Assembly (NCBI RefSeq): GCF_018326285.1
Contig: NZ_AP023362.1
Location: 558,001-622,000, forward strand
Origin: Mycolicibacterium sp. TY81
GTDB lineage: Bacteria > Actinomycetota > Actinomycetes > Mycobacteriales > Mycobacteriaceae
Direction: 5' to 3'
DNA: 64,000 bases
Both the position numbers and the translations under genes were made by a program. Position 1 is the stretch's first letter, and each line of letters opens with the position of its first letter. The notes beneath the pieces were generated by a model. That model had not been told where the DNA came from and did not search any database. It saw only the letters and a program-made list of their open reading frames with translations. Shown here in pieces: positions 42,403 to 52,919 of this stretch.

Positions 42403-42470
42403 CGAAGTTGCCGAGACCAACTGCGCGGCGATCATCGAGGCCGTTTTCCGCCACTCAGTTGGTCTCGACG
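42403..42470. repeat. Type-1 palindromic repeat, right copy
   Basis: This element begins at the base after the stop codon of DUF559 gene 1 and has perfect 12-bp arms CGAGACCAACTG and CAGTTGGTCTCG around a core with TTTTCCGCC. It has the same length and orientation as the left copy at 41375-41442. It may also act as the terminator between this gene and the convergent tetR. Confidence 0.88.
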
Positions 42471-42480
42471 GTAGCCAGCG

Positions 42481-43086
42481 TCAGAGATTGCTCGGCTCGG
42501 TCAGATAGCCGTCGATGAAGCCATGCAGTGCGGGGGCGAGGTGCGCGACGCCGGAGTCGTTGAGCTTCGCCAGCAGGATGATGCCCTGATACTGCGCGAG
42601 CAGTGCGTGCGCGAGCTGCTGCGGATCGGTGCCGGGGCGCAGCGCTCCTGCCGCTGCGGCCTCGGTGGCGATGACCGCCATGTGGTGTTCCATCGTCTTC
42701 AGGGTGCGGGCCAGGTGCTCGCGCAGATCGTCGTCGGTGGTGGACAGCTCCGCGGCGAAGTTGCCGAAGGGGCAGCCGACGGCACGGCCGAATTGGGCTT
42801 CGAGCGCGGACTGAATAGCGCCGATGGCGTCCGGGATGGCATGTAGCTTGTCGGCGGGCGACGCGGTGGGGGAGCCGGTCAGCTGGCGCTGAAATGCCTT
42901 GGCGTGTAAGTCGATAACGGCTTTGGCGAGCTCTGATTTCGACGGAAAGTAGTGATAGAAGCTGCCCTTTTTGATGTCGGTCGCGCGGCAGAGTTCGTCG
43001 ACGCCGACGGCTTGGTAGCTGCGTTCGAGGAACAGCCGTGCGGCGGTGGCGACCAGGCGGTCGCGGGCGTCGGAACTGCGGGGCAC
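42481..43086 (-). CDS. TetR-family regulator next to haloalkane dehalogenase
   Basis: This is a 201-residue TetR repressor. The HTH is clear in RDRLVATAARLFLERSYQAV and ELCRATDIKKGSFYHYFPSK. The C-terminal domain includes QFGRAVGCPFGNFAAELS, common in TetR proteins of the TetR_C_16/YcdC-like group, with a Cys that might sense a ligand or redox state (inference). The start is GTG 43086; a longer frame is open upstream but lacks conservation. It is divergent from the dehalogenase gene, and an operator-like palindrome (43107-43122) lies between them, so it probably represses that gene until a halogenated compound or related ligand appears. Confidence 0.88.
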   Translation of the reverse strand: MPRSSDARDRLVATAARLFLERSYQAVGVDELCRATDIKKGSFYHYFPSKSELAKAVIDLHAKAFQRQLTGSPTASPADKLHAIPDAIGAIQSALEAQFGRAVGCPFGNFAAELSTTDDDLREHLARTLKTMEHHMAVIATEAAAAGALRPGTDPQQLAHALLAQYQGIILLAKLNDSGVAHLAPALHGFIDGYLTEPSNL

Positions 43087-43106
43087 CTGAGAATCGTAGT
43101 TACTAG

Positions 43107-43122
43107 TTGACCGGTCGGTCAA
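43107..43122. promoter_or_regulatory. TetR operator palindrome for tetR/dehalogenase
   Basis: TTGACCGGTCGGTCAA is an inverted repeat with 6-bp arms TTGACC and GGTCAA and a 4-bp centre. It lies 19 bp before the dehalogenase ATG and 20 bp from the tetR start. Single copy; its form is typical of TetR operators in actinobacteria. Confidence 0.7.
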
Positions 43123-43141
43123 GAAGTGGCAAGTTGGCGAC

Positions 43142-44029
43142 ATGACTACCGCTGAGGTCTTCCGTACGCCCGATGACCGCTTCGCGAATCTGCCTGGCTA
43201 CGACTTCGCCCCCAACTACGTCGACGTCGACGGGTTGCGTCTGCACTATCTCGACGAGGGGCCGCGCGACGGCAAGCCCATCGTCTGTTTCCACGGCGAG
43301 CCGACGTGGGCTTACCTGTACCGCAAGATGATTGGTCCGTTCGTCGAGGCCGGCCATCGGGTGATCGTGCCCGACTACGCGGGCTTCGGTCGTTCGGACA
43401 AGCCCACCGATCGCCGGTGGTACAGCTACGACCGGCACGTCGAGTTGGTGACGCAGGTGCTGGGCGGGTTGGGGCTGCAGGACGCCACCGTCGTCGTGCA
43501 GGACTGGGGCGGGCCGATCGGCTTGCGCTGGGCCGTAGAGAACGCGGATCAGGTTGGCGCACTGGCGATTTTCAACACCGGTCTGTTCACGGGCCGGGTG
43601 TCCAAGGGCTTCATGGCGTGGCGTGCGTTCGCGGAGGCCAACCCGGACCTGCCCGTCGGCTTCGTGATTCAGGGCGCGACGACGACCGACCTGTCACCAG
43701 AGGTTGTCGCTGCCTACGACGCGCCGTTCCCGACGGTGGAATCGAAGGCCGGCGCCGCGCAGTTCCCGCTATTGGTGCCGATCACGGAGGACGCCCCGGG
43801 CGCAACGGAGATGAAGGCCGTCACCGACGCGCTGTCGCGGTGGGAGAAGCCGGCGCTGGTCGCGTTCTCCGACCAGGACCCGGTGTTCCCGTATCCGCGC
43901 GCGGGCGAGGCGTTCGTCGACCTGCTTCCGACGGTCGACGAGCAAGTGCGGATCGAAGGGGCATCGCACTTCCTGCAGGAGGACCGGGGCGAGCAGCTGG
44001 CAGTCGAGGTGCTCAAGTACCTGGGTTGA
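43142..44029 (+). CDS. Haloalkane dehalogenase (alpha/beta hydrolase, HLD-I type)
   Basis: This 295-residue hydrolase replaces halogen on alkanes with hydroxyl. The catalytic nucleophile Asp lies in TVVVQDWGGPIGLRWA (DWGG), the oxyanion and halide-binding Trp in CFHGEPTWAYLYR, the acid Asp in FSDQDPVFPYP, and the catalytic His in IEGASHFLQED. HGEPTW and the Asp position before the His fit subfamily I (DhlA-like). An epoxide hydrolase is less likely because of the halide-binding Trp. It is under a divergent TetR gene and lies between the two DUF559 cassettes, so it may be cargo of a mobile segment. Confidence 0.88.
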   Translation: MTTAEVFRTPDDRFANLPGYDFAPNYVDVDGLRLHYLDEGPRDGKPIVCFHGEPTWAYLYRKMIGPFVEAGHRVIVPDYAGFGRSDKPTDRRWYSYDRHVELVTQVLGGLGLQDATVVVQDWGGPIGLRWAVENADQVGALAIFNTGLFTGRVSKGFMAWRAFAEANPDLPVGFVIQGATTTDLSPEVVAAYDAPFPTVESKAGAAQFPLLVPITEDAPGATEMKAVTDALSRWEKPALVAFSDQDPVFPYPRAGEAFVDLLPTVDEQVRIEGASHFLQEDRGEQLAVEVLKYLG

Positions 44030-44040
44030 GGTGTGACTAG

Positions 44041-44100
44041 CGCGACCGTAACGCCAGTGCGGGTCTCGGTCTTGATTTCCGCCTTGGCGTTACGCTCGCG
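44041..44100. repeat. Type-2 palindromic repeat, left copy
   Basis: Arms CGCGACCGTAACGCCA (44041-44056) and TGGCGTTACGCTCGCG (44085-44100) pair at 15 of 16 positions around a core containing GATTTCCGCC. The partner copy at 45108-45167 is identical at 51 of 60 positions by eye. The stem sequence is unlike the type-1 palindromes around DUF559 gene 1, but the core is similar. Confidence 0.88.
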
Positions 44101-44115
44101 GCCGCCGTGGCTCGT

Positions 44116-44124
44116 TTATCCACA
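44116..44124 (+). promoter_or_regulatory. DnaA-box-like TTATCCACA before DUF559 gene 2
   Basis: This is the same nonamer as at 41446-41454, again followed by GG and placed between the left palindrome and the gene. A GCACACTGC stretch is shared closer to both start codons (44165-44173 here and 41496-41504 at gene 1), so the conserved cassette includes the upstream region and not only the coding sequence. Confidence 0.5.
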
Positions 44125-44177
44125 GGGCTACGCCGACAGGCCTTGGTCAGCGGCCGACGAGTGGGCACACTGCCAGC

Positions 44178-45089
44178 ATGGGGGAGCCGTTCATCGGCAG
44201 TGAGGCGTTGGCGGCCGGGACGCTGACGCGTCATCAATTGCGAACGAATTTCGTTGCCGTGCACCAGGACGTGTACCTGCCTCGGGGTACGCGGCCGAAC
44301 GCGATCCTTCGCGCGAAAGCGGCATGGCTGCGTTCCCGACGCACGGGGGTGCTCGCAGGTTTCTCGGCAGCCGCGCTCCACGGGGCTCGGTTCATCGATT
44401 CGGCGTTGCCGGCCAACATCATTCACAGTAATCGTCGGCCCGCGCGCGGCATTGTGGTGTGGACGGACACTTTGGATGGTGACGAGGTGTGCACGATCGG
44501 CGAGATGCGACTGACCACTCCATTACGCACGGCCGTCGATCTGGCCCGCAGGTGCCGAGAAGACGTAGCGGTCGCCGCCATCGACGCGCTGGCACACGCG
44601 GCGCGCTTGACCGTCGCAGACATGCAGGCCGCGATCGAACGCCATCCTGGGCAGCGGGGGCTGAAACAAGCCAGGGTGACGATTGGGCTGGTCGATCCCG
44701 GCGCCGATTCGCCAGGTGAGACGCGGTTGCGGCTATTGATCGTGAAAGCGGGCTTCCCTCGGCCAGTCAGCCAGCACCCCATCTACAACGAATTCGGCGT
44801 GCTGATCGGCGTGGTTGATCTCGCGTGGCCGGGCCTGAAGGTCGCGGTCGAGTACGAGGGGCGGCACCACATGGACCCCGATCAGGTTCGCAAGGACATT
44901 GCGCGCATCGAAGAGATGATCGAGATGGGTTGGCTTGTCATTCGAGTTACCTCCCGCGATCCCAGCGGCGTCGCGCTGCGCAGGATCGCGTCTGCGAGGG
45001 CATCGCGTGGTGCGGCCGATGACGTGACGATCCGTCTGTCGCGAGACCTGACAGACGCGGTATGGCCCGCTGGGCGGCAAGCATCGTGA
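44178..45089 (+). CDS. AbiEi/DUF559 protein with Vsr-like PD-(D/E)XK domain, paralogue 2
   Basis: This 303-residue protein is closely related along its whole length to the one at 41509-42402. It begins MGEPFIGSEALAAGTLTRHQ, has the AbiEi-like half (HQDVYLPRGTRPNA, AGFSAAALHGARF), and the DUF559 half (SPGETRLRLLIVKAGFPRPV, GVVDLAWPGLKVAVEYEGRH and HMDPDQVRKDIARIEEM). The acidic residues of the PD-(D/E)XK-like core are kept in both copies, which suggests selection on that site. It sits between two type-2 palindromes and converges with the DUF3817 gene. A role in cassette movement, self-maintenance or defence is only inferred. Confidence 0.8.
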   Translation: MGEPFIGSEALAAGTLTRHQLRTNFVAVHQDVYLPRGTRPNAILRAKAAWLRSRRTGVLAGFSAAALHGARFIDSALPANIIHSNRRPARGIVVWTDTLDGDEVCTIGEMRLTTPLRTAVDLARRCREDVAVAAIDALAHAARLTVADMQAAIERHPGQRGLKQARVTIGLVDPGADSPGETRLRLLIVKAGFPRPVSQHPIYNEFGVLIGVVDLAWPGLKVAVEYEGRHHMDPDQVRKDIARIEEMIEMGWLVIRVTSRDPSGVALRRIASARASRGAADDVTIRLSRDLTDAVWPAGRQAS

Positions 45090-45107
45090 CGGTCGGTTCA
45101 GTGGGTC

Positions 45108-45167
45108 CGCGACCGTAACGCCAGGGCGGCCATCGGGCTCGATTTCCGCCCTGGCGTTACAGTCGCG
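45108..45167. repeat. Type-2 palindromic repeat, right copy
   Basis: The full stem is 23 bp long (45107-45129 with 45146-45168) with a single mismatch and a 16-nt loop ending GATTT. It is the strongest hairpin of the four and lies in the convergent junction of DUF559 gene 2 and the DUF3817 gene, where it may also terminate transcription. Confidence 0.9.
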
Positions 45168-45181
45168 GCGCGTCTCTGGCT

Positions 45182-45520
45182 TCAGAGGTCGAAACGCTTC
45201 TTCACGTCTTCGGTGCGGAAGTGCTCGACGATGATGCCGACGAGCGGGACGGTGCCGGCGAACAGGACGCCGATCGTCTGACCGAGGGGCCAGCGGACCT
45301 TGACCGCCAGGTTGAACGTGCAGAGCAGGTACGCGAAGTAGACCCAGCCGTGGACGATGCCGATCCAGTTCAGGCTGGCGTCGTTGAAGATGTAGTGCGC
45401 GACCAGCTCGTAGCAGAGGGCGATGAGCCAGAGACCGGTCGCCCAGGCCATCACGCGGTAGGCGGTCAATGCCTTGCGGATGGTGTCTTTCGACAGGGTG
45501 GTCGGCTGCGACTCGGTCAT
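45182..45520 (-). CDS. DUF3817 integral membrane protein (Rv1342c-like)
   Basis: This is a 112-residue protein with three membrane helices and the DUF3817 pattern (YRVMAWATGLWLIALCYELV, then WIGIVHGWVYFAYLLCTFNL, and GVLFAGTVPLVGIIVEHF). The function is unknown. ATG 45520 overlaps the lprD stop by 4 bp (ATGA), so the two are coupled. It corresponds to M. tuberculosis Rv1342c, which there lies next to rdgB. A second family member is encoded at 20465-20824. Confidence 0.88.
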   Translation of the reverse strand: MTESQPTTLSKDTIRKALTAYRVMAWATGLWLIALCYELVAHYIFNDASLNWIGIVHGWVYFAYLLCTFNLAVKVRWPLGQTIGVLFAGTVPLVGIIVEHFRTEDVKKRFDL

Positions 45521-45888
45521 GTGGTGGTCCTGTCCTGTTTGTCGTTCTCGGCCAGTTCGGCCAGATAGGCGTTGTATTCGTTGAGGGTCGGGTCCGCGGT
45601 GTCCTTGGCGGCCTTGGGGCGCTCGGGGAGCAGGCCCTCGGGGATTTCGGTGGGCTCGCTCTTGGGCTGCTGCTCGGGCGGCGCTTCCTCGTAGCGGACG
45701 AACTTGTAGTAACCGTAGAAGCAGAACGCGCCGAACATCGGCCACTGCAGCGCGTAGCCGAGGTTCTGGAAAGTGCCGGCGCTCGACTGGAACCTCGACC
45801 ACTGCCACCAGGCCAGGGCCATGCAGCCCAGGGCAGCGACGGTCACCAGCACGATGAGCGCCGGCCTCCTACGCCGTGTAGTGGACAT
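45517..45888 (-). CDS. lprD: Membrane-anchored protein LprD (Rv1343c-like)
   Basis: This is a 123-residue protein with an N-terminal basic stretch (TTRRRRP) and hydrophobic helix LIVLVTVAALGCMALAWW. The Cys in AALGCMA could be a lipobox Cys, but the residue at position -3 is Ala rather than Leu, so lipid modification is uncertain. A second hydrophobic segment (FGAFCFYGYYKFV) and a charged, Pro- and Glu-rich tail follow. The function is unknown. The gene name is given by synteny with Rv1343c. It is the last gene of the M. tuberculosis-like block. Confidence 0.75.
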   Translation of the reverse strand: MSTTRRRRPALIVLVTVAALGCMALAWWQWSRFQSSAGTFQNLGYALQWPMFGAFCFYGYYKFVRYEEAPPEQQPKSEPTEIPEGLLPERPKAAKDTADPTLNEYNAYLAELAENDKQDRTTT

Positions 45889-46043
45889 ATGGCAACGGTA
45901 CCGCGCGCGGGTTTGGGTTTGCGATTCGTGCCTGCTAGGGCGCCGATCGGCGGGGTACGTGGTTACCTGTCGGCCGCCGCCACAACCTACGGCGGCCAGC
46001 CGCCAGGTTCAGGGTGCCGCGGCCGCGCTATCCTCGTCGTGTT

Positions 46044-46128
46044 GCGGGCGTGGCGAAATTGGCGATACGCGCGGGCTTTAGGTGCCCGTGTTCGAAAGAG
46101 CGTGTGGGTTCGAGTCCCACCGCCCGCA
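46044..46128 (+). tRNA. tRNA-Leu (anticodon TAG)
   Basis: The 85-nt sequence folds as a class II tRNA. The acceptor stem GCGGGCG (46044-46050) pairs with CGCCCGC (46121-46127), with A46128 as discriminator. The T arm is GTGGG-TTCGAGT-CCCAC, and the anticodon stem CGGGC/GCCCG encloses loop TTTAGGT with anticodon TAG, which reads leucine CUN codons. The long variable arm is proper for Leu. The CCA end is not encoded. It lies exactly where synteny with M. tuberculosis ends. Confidence 0.95.
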
Positions 46129-46139
46129 CTCCTTCTGCG

Positions 46140-46985
46140 TTAGTGCGCGCTTTTCAGCCGCACCATGCGCGTCGTCGAGCTTTCGTCCAACTCGACGACG
46201 TCGGTGCGCGAGCGCAAGAAGTCACTGAAAGACTTGAATCCCAAAGCCTTTTCGCTGAACGACGGGTCCATGCGCTTCATCTGCGCCTTGACCGCGGAGT
46301 TGTGCAACCAGTCGACGTCGTCTTTCTCCAACCCGATGTGCAGCGCACGGGTCAGCAGGGCGGTCGCGGCGGCCTGGGGGTCGTGTTCGGACTTGGTGCT
46401 GCGACGGGCGCGCTTGGCCGGCTCGGGAGACGGCTCGCGGACGGGCACGCCGGGCAGCGCGTCGTAGGTGACGAACTCGTCGCAGGCCGCGGCGAGCGCG
46501 CGGCTCGAGGACCCGGCTACGCCGATGCCGACCACGTACCGGCCGAGCCGCTTGCAGCGCTGGGCCAGCGGAATGTAGTCGGAGTCGCCCGCGGCGATCA
46601 CCACGTGGGTGAGGTCGGGCAGCCGGAACATGTCTTCGACGGCGTCGACGGCGAGCCGGATGTCGGCGCCGTTCTTGCCGTAGGCGGCCGCCGGGAACAG
46701 CTGAACGAGGTCGACGGCCCGACCGACGAGCTGCTGCTGGTAGCCCGCGTTGACGTCAGCGGACCAGTCGGCGTACGCGCGAGTGAGCACCAGTGTGCCG
46801 AAGGATGACGCGAAGTCGAGGACCGCGCCGACGTCGACGGTGGCTTGGGTCAGTTTGTCGGGATCGAGTCCCTTGGCCTTGTCTTTCTGAAATGAGTTGC
46901 GGCCGTGGACCTGGTCGTAGCGGGAGATCACGATGTTGTCGAAGTCGAGGTAGACCGCGACGCGGGTGGCGGCGGTGTCCGTCAT
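46140..46985 (-). CDS. NYN-domain (LabA/DUF88) RNase-like protein with LOTUS/OST-HTH domain
   Basis: This is a 281-residue protein. Residues 1-165 form a NYN (PIN-like) domain. The acidic metal-binding residues stand in VAVYLDFDNIVISRYD, DIRLAVDAVEDMFR and VIAAGDSDYIPLAQ, so nuclease activity is plausible. After a basic linker (AKRARRSTKSEHDP) the C-terminal part (about 205-281) fits an OST-HTH/LOTUS domain (ALGFKSFSDFLRSRTDVVEL), which binds RNA in other systems. The ATG at 46985 was chosen over an upstream ATG because the domain starts right after it. It is convergent with the tRNA-Leu gene. The targets are unknown. Confidence 0.88.
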   Translation of the reverse strand: MTDTAATRVAVYLDFDNIVISRYDQVHGRNSFQKDKAKGLDPDKLTQATVDVGAVLDFASSFGTLVLTRAYADWSADVNAGYQQQLVGRAVDLVQLFPAAAYGKNGADIRLAVDAVEDMFRLPDLTHVVIAAGDSDYIPLAQRCKRLGRYVVGIGVAGSSSRALAAACDEFVTYDALPGVPVREPSPEPAKRARRSTKSEHDPQAAATALLTRALHIGLEKDDVDWLHNSAVKAQMKRMDPSFSEKALGFKSFSDFLRSRTDVVELDESSTTRMVRLKSAH

Positions 46986-47067
46986 GAACCCAGTGTGGTG
47001 CATCGGGGGAGCCCTGTGGCGCGAAACCTCGCAGGCGCATCGTCCGTCGGCTGGTTAACCTGTCGGA

Positions 47068-47943
47068 ATGCTCACGGAACTGGCTGCGCTCCCCGGCGGG
47101 TCGTACCGCATGGGTTCACAGGACTTCTACCCCGAGGAAGCGCCGGTGCACGAGGTGACCGTCGCGCCGTTCTCGATCGAACGGCACCCGGTCACCATCG
47201 GCCAGTTCGCCGAATTCGTCGCGGACACCGGATATGTCACCGTCGCGGAGCAGGAGCTGGACCCGGCCGCCTTCCCTGGTGTTCCCGCTGATGAGCTCGT
47301 TCCCGGGGCGTTGGTGTTCCACCCCACGGCCGGCCCGGTCGACCTGCGTAATTGGCGGCAATGGTGGGCGTGGGTGCCCGGGGCAAGTTGGCAGCATCCG
47401 TTCGGGCCGGAGTCGTCGATCGCCGACCGCCTCGATCATCCGGTGGTGCAGCTCGCCTACCCGGACGCCGCAGCGTACGCGGCGTGGGCGGGCCGGCGGC
47501 TGCCCACCGAAGAGCAGTGGGAGTACGCCGCGCGTGCGGGCGCGACCACGGCCTACGCGTGGGGTGACGAGGTACGGCCGGGCGGGCAGCTGATGGCCAA
47601 CACGTGGCAGGGCCGATTCCCGTATCACAACACCGGTGCGCGAGGCTGGGTCGGGACGTCACCGGTTGGCACGTTCCCGCCCAACGATTTTGGGTTGGTC
47701 GACATGATCGGCAATGTGTGGGAATGGACCACGACCCGGTACACGCCGCGGCACAGCGGCACGCCGGAGGTATCCGGCTGCTGCCCGCCGCCCGGCGGTG
47801 ACCCGTCGGTGATGCAGACCCTCAAAGGCGGCTCGCACCTCTGCGCGCCGGAGTACTGCCACCGCTACCGGCCCGCGGCGCGGTCGTCGCAGTCGCAGGA
47901 CAGCGCGACGTCGCACATCGGCTTCCGCTGCATCGCCGACTGA
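47068..47943 (+). CDS. Formylglycine-generating enzyme (sulfatase activator)
   Basis: FGE oxidises the active-site Cys of sulfatases to C-alpha-formylglycine. The 291-residue protein shows GGSYRMGSQDFYPEEAPVHE at the start, the core RLPTEEQWEYAARAGATTAY and DMIGNVWEWTTTRY, and the copper-binding redox Cys pair in KGGSHLCAPEYCHRYRPAARS-type context (two Cys five residues apart). All of this fits aerobic FGEs, such as Rv0712. It lies upstream of a GntR gene and a Cys-type arylsulfatase, which it should activate. ATG 47068 follows GGTTAACCTGTCGGA. Confidence 0.94.
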   Translation: MLTELAALPGGSYRMGSQDFYPEEAPVHEVTVAPFSIERHPVTIGQFAEFVADTGYVTVAEQELDPAAFPGVPADELVPGALVFHPTAGPVDLRNWRQWWAWVPGASWQHPFGPESSIADRLDHPVVQLAYPDAAAYAAWAGRRLPTEEQWEYAARAGATTAYAWGDEVRPGGQLMANTWQGRFPYHNTGARGWVGTSPVGTFPPNDFGLVDMIGNVWEWTTTRYTPRHSGTPEVSGCCPPPGGDPSVMQTLKGGSHLCAPEYCHRYRPAARSSQSQDSATSHIGFRCIAD

Positions 47944-47953
47944 GGTGGCGAAA

Positions 47954-47971
47954 GCGGCGCCCAAACGCCGC
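47954..47971 (+). terminator. Short hairpin after FGE
   Basis: GCGGCG (47954-47959) and CGCCGC (47966-47971) form a 6-bp GC stem with a 6-nt loop 10 bp after the FGE stop. There is no T-run, so the terminator role is weakly supported. Confidence 0.4.
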
Positions 47972-48007
47972 CGCATAGTGCCTGGCCTAGGGCTTTACCT
48001 GAGATCA

Positions 48008-48036
48008 GGTGGCGTAACACGCTACGTATCGCCACC
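48008..48036. promoter_or_regulatory. Candidate operator upstream of gntR
   Basis: GGTGGCG (48008-48014) and CGCCACC (48030-48036) form a 7-bp inverted repeat with a 15-nt centre, 27 bp before the gntR ATG. The left arm is part of TGGCGTAACA (48010-48019). This decamer recurs upstream of the ABC importer and DUF202 genes at 53333-53342, and as TGGCGTAACT at 53422-53431. It may be the GntR binding site. Confidence 0.5.
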
Positions 48037-48063
48037 CGTGGTCATCGGTGGCACAGTGAGGTC

Positions 48064-48867
48064 ATGACCCGCCGCCCGCACATCCCGCCGAAGGACTTTC
48101 CCCGTCCTGCGGCCCGGGAGTATGCGGGCACCCGCGCCGACGCGGCCCGCTGGGCGCGTGATGTGTTGCGCGGCCAGATCCTCGACGGCGTGTACGGGGG
48201 CCTGGCCGCGGCGCGGCCGATGCTGCCGCCGGAGAACGAGCTGGCCGCCGAAATGGGCGTGAGTCGCAACGCAATTCGTGAGGCTCTGGAGCTGCTGCGC
48301 GGTGAGGGGCTGATCACCCGGGTGCAGGGCGCCGGGACGTTCGTCACCGGTGCGAAGCTCAGCCAGCGGATCGACCGACTGGAAGGCCTCGCCGAATCGC
48401 TTGCCGGGCATCAACTTCCGGTGGAGAACACCGTTATGTCGGCGCGTGAGTCGGTCGCCTCGCCATTCGTCGCCGCGAAACTTCAAGTGCCCGAAGGCGC
48501 GCCGATTCTCTTCATCGAGCGCTTGCGGTCGGTGGGCGGGGTGCCACTGTCTCTGGACACCACGTCGTTGCGGATCGGGGCCATCCCGGTCGACGCCAAT
48601 CTGGCCGACCAGGACGTCTTCGCGCTGATCGAGACCGAACTCGGGATGCGCCTGGGGTGGGCCGAGATCACCGTGGAATCGGTGTCGGCCGACGCCGACA
48701 CCGCCAAGCTCCTGCAAATCCGGCCGGGCGCACCGCTTCTGCTGCTGCACCGGTTGACCCACCTCGAAGACGGCACACCTTTCGACCTCGAGACCGTGCG
48801 GTACCGCGGCGACCGCTGTTCGTTGATTACCACCGCCGCAAGAGATTCCGCGCCGCCGCCACCGTAG
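48064..48867 (+). CDS. GntR-family regulator with UTRA ligand-binding domain
   Basis: This is a 267-residue regulator. The N-terminal winged helix (about 30-100) has LPPENELAAEMGVSRNAIRE and EGLITRVQGAGTFV, the GntR signature. The remainder is a UTRA domain (HutC group) that senses small molecules, with EGAPILFIERLRSVGGVPLS and PFDLETVRYRGDR. It stands between FGE and the arylsulfatase in the same direction, so it probably regulates sulfate-ester use. The ligand could be a sulfated compound or its product, which is inference. The protein ends in a short Pro tail. Confidence 0.9.
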   Translation: MTRRPHIPPKDFPRPAAREYAGTRADAARWARDVLRGQILDGVYGGLAAARPMLPPENELAAEMGVSRNAIREALELLRGEGLITRVQGAGTFVTGAKLSQRIDRLEGLAESLAGHQLPVENTVMSARESVASPFVAAKLQVPEGAPILFIERLRSVGGVPLSLDTTSLRIGAIPVDANLADQDVFALIETELGMRLGWAEITVESVSADADTAKLLQIRPGAPLLLLHRLTHLEDGTPFDLETVRYRGDRCSLITTAARDSAPPPP

Positions 48868-48937
48868 TCGGCACCTCTGCAATCAATCACCCGAACCCCT
48901 TACCGATTAACGCAATCGATAGAGAGGTAGTACAGCC

Positions 48938-52266
<3,329 letters not shown>

Positions 52267-52598
52267 GGGACCAGTGTTGATCTCACAAAGACAAACCCTT
52301 GTATCCGGTTCCACATGTGCCAAAGGGGTACCGGTCTGTGCCGGTCGACATCATTTCGCGTTGATTGGCCCGCATGTCGTCTCTCCCTGCGGCATGTGCG
52401 GTCTGGACCCGTCAACGTGCGCTGACGATGTCAATACAGGCTGACCTTGTCAGCCTCAGCTGACAGCTCCGGATGCGACATGTTGAGCACAGAGGTCCGG
52501 CCGGCTCATCAGGTGGACGCAGCGGCATCGGTCAGGTCAGCGACCCGTCAGACTGGCGACACCATCGAGGAGGAGCGACGGCGCCAAATCGCGACGCC
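52267..52598. other. Convergent intergenic region, no gene
   Basis: This is 332 bp between the GyrB-like gene and the DUF202 genes. I see no supported coding sequence. It holds the 106-bp structured repeat (copy B). Before it stands a short dyad, GTACCGG (52327-52333) with CCGGTC near 52339-52344, which may help termination. Confidence 0.7.
52393..52498. repeat. Structured intergenic repeat, copy B
   Basis: This is the second copy of the 106-bp element at 32909-33014, again in a convergent gene junction. About 82 of 106 positions agree without any gap. Conserved blocks include CTGGACCCGTCA near the left, repeated GCTGAC and TGTCAGCC units inside, GCGACATG at the right arm, and AGAGGTCC at the end. 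The outer stem is less perfect than in copy A. Confidence 0.82.
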
Positions 52599-52919
52599 CT
52601 AGCCAAGCGGCATGAGGTACATCAGCACCAGCATGCCCTCGGCGATCACTGCGAGACCGACCGCCGGCAGGTACCGCATCGCAGAATAGTGTCCGCGGGC
52701 CAACTGCCGGCGCCGGCTCGCGCCGAAGCCGCACACCACGGCGGCGAGCACCGCGACAGCGGCCACGAGGACGATGCGCGTCGCGTCGTGACCGCCGTGG
52801 AACGTATCGGCGTTGCGCAGCAACACCAGAACACCCGAGGTCGCGATCGCCAGCCCCGTGCGATTCCACGCCAGCGCCGTGCGTTCGGACTGCAGGCCGC
52901 GATCCGGGGCCAGCGTCAT
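52599..52919 (-). CDS. DUF202 small membrane protein
   Basis: This is a 106-residue protein with three membrane helices. The DUF202 motif is seen at the start, RGLQSERTALAWNRTGLAIA (the S/NERTxLAWxRT pattern). The function is unknown. It is encoded directly after, and overlaps by 4 bp (ATGA), another DUF202 gene. Pairs of this type also occur in M. tuberculosis (Rv2272-Rv2273). Confidence 0.87.
   Translation of the reverse strand: MTLAPDRGLQSERTALAWNRTGLAIATSGVLVLLRNADTFHGGHDATRIVLVAAVAVLAAVVCGFGASRRRQLARGHYSAMRYLPAVGLAVIAEGMLVLMYLMPLG

Noticed and set aside
41446..44124. A replication origin at the two TTATCCACA sites
   Set aside because: Only one box per site, no AT-rich unwinding region and no replication genes. 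They are better explained as part of the duplicated cassette.
46044..46128. tRNA-Leu as an integration (att) site for the accessory region
   Set aside because: The place is suggestive, but I found no downstream direct repeat of the tRNA 3' end and no integrase in the window.
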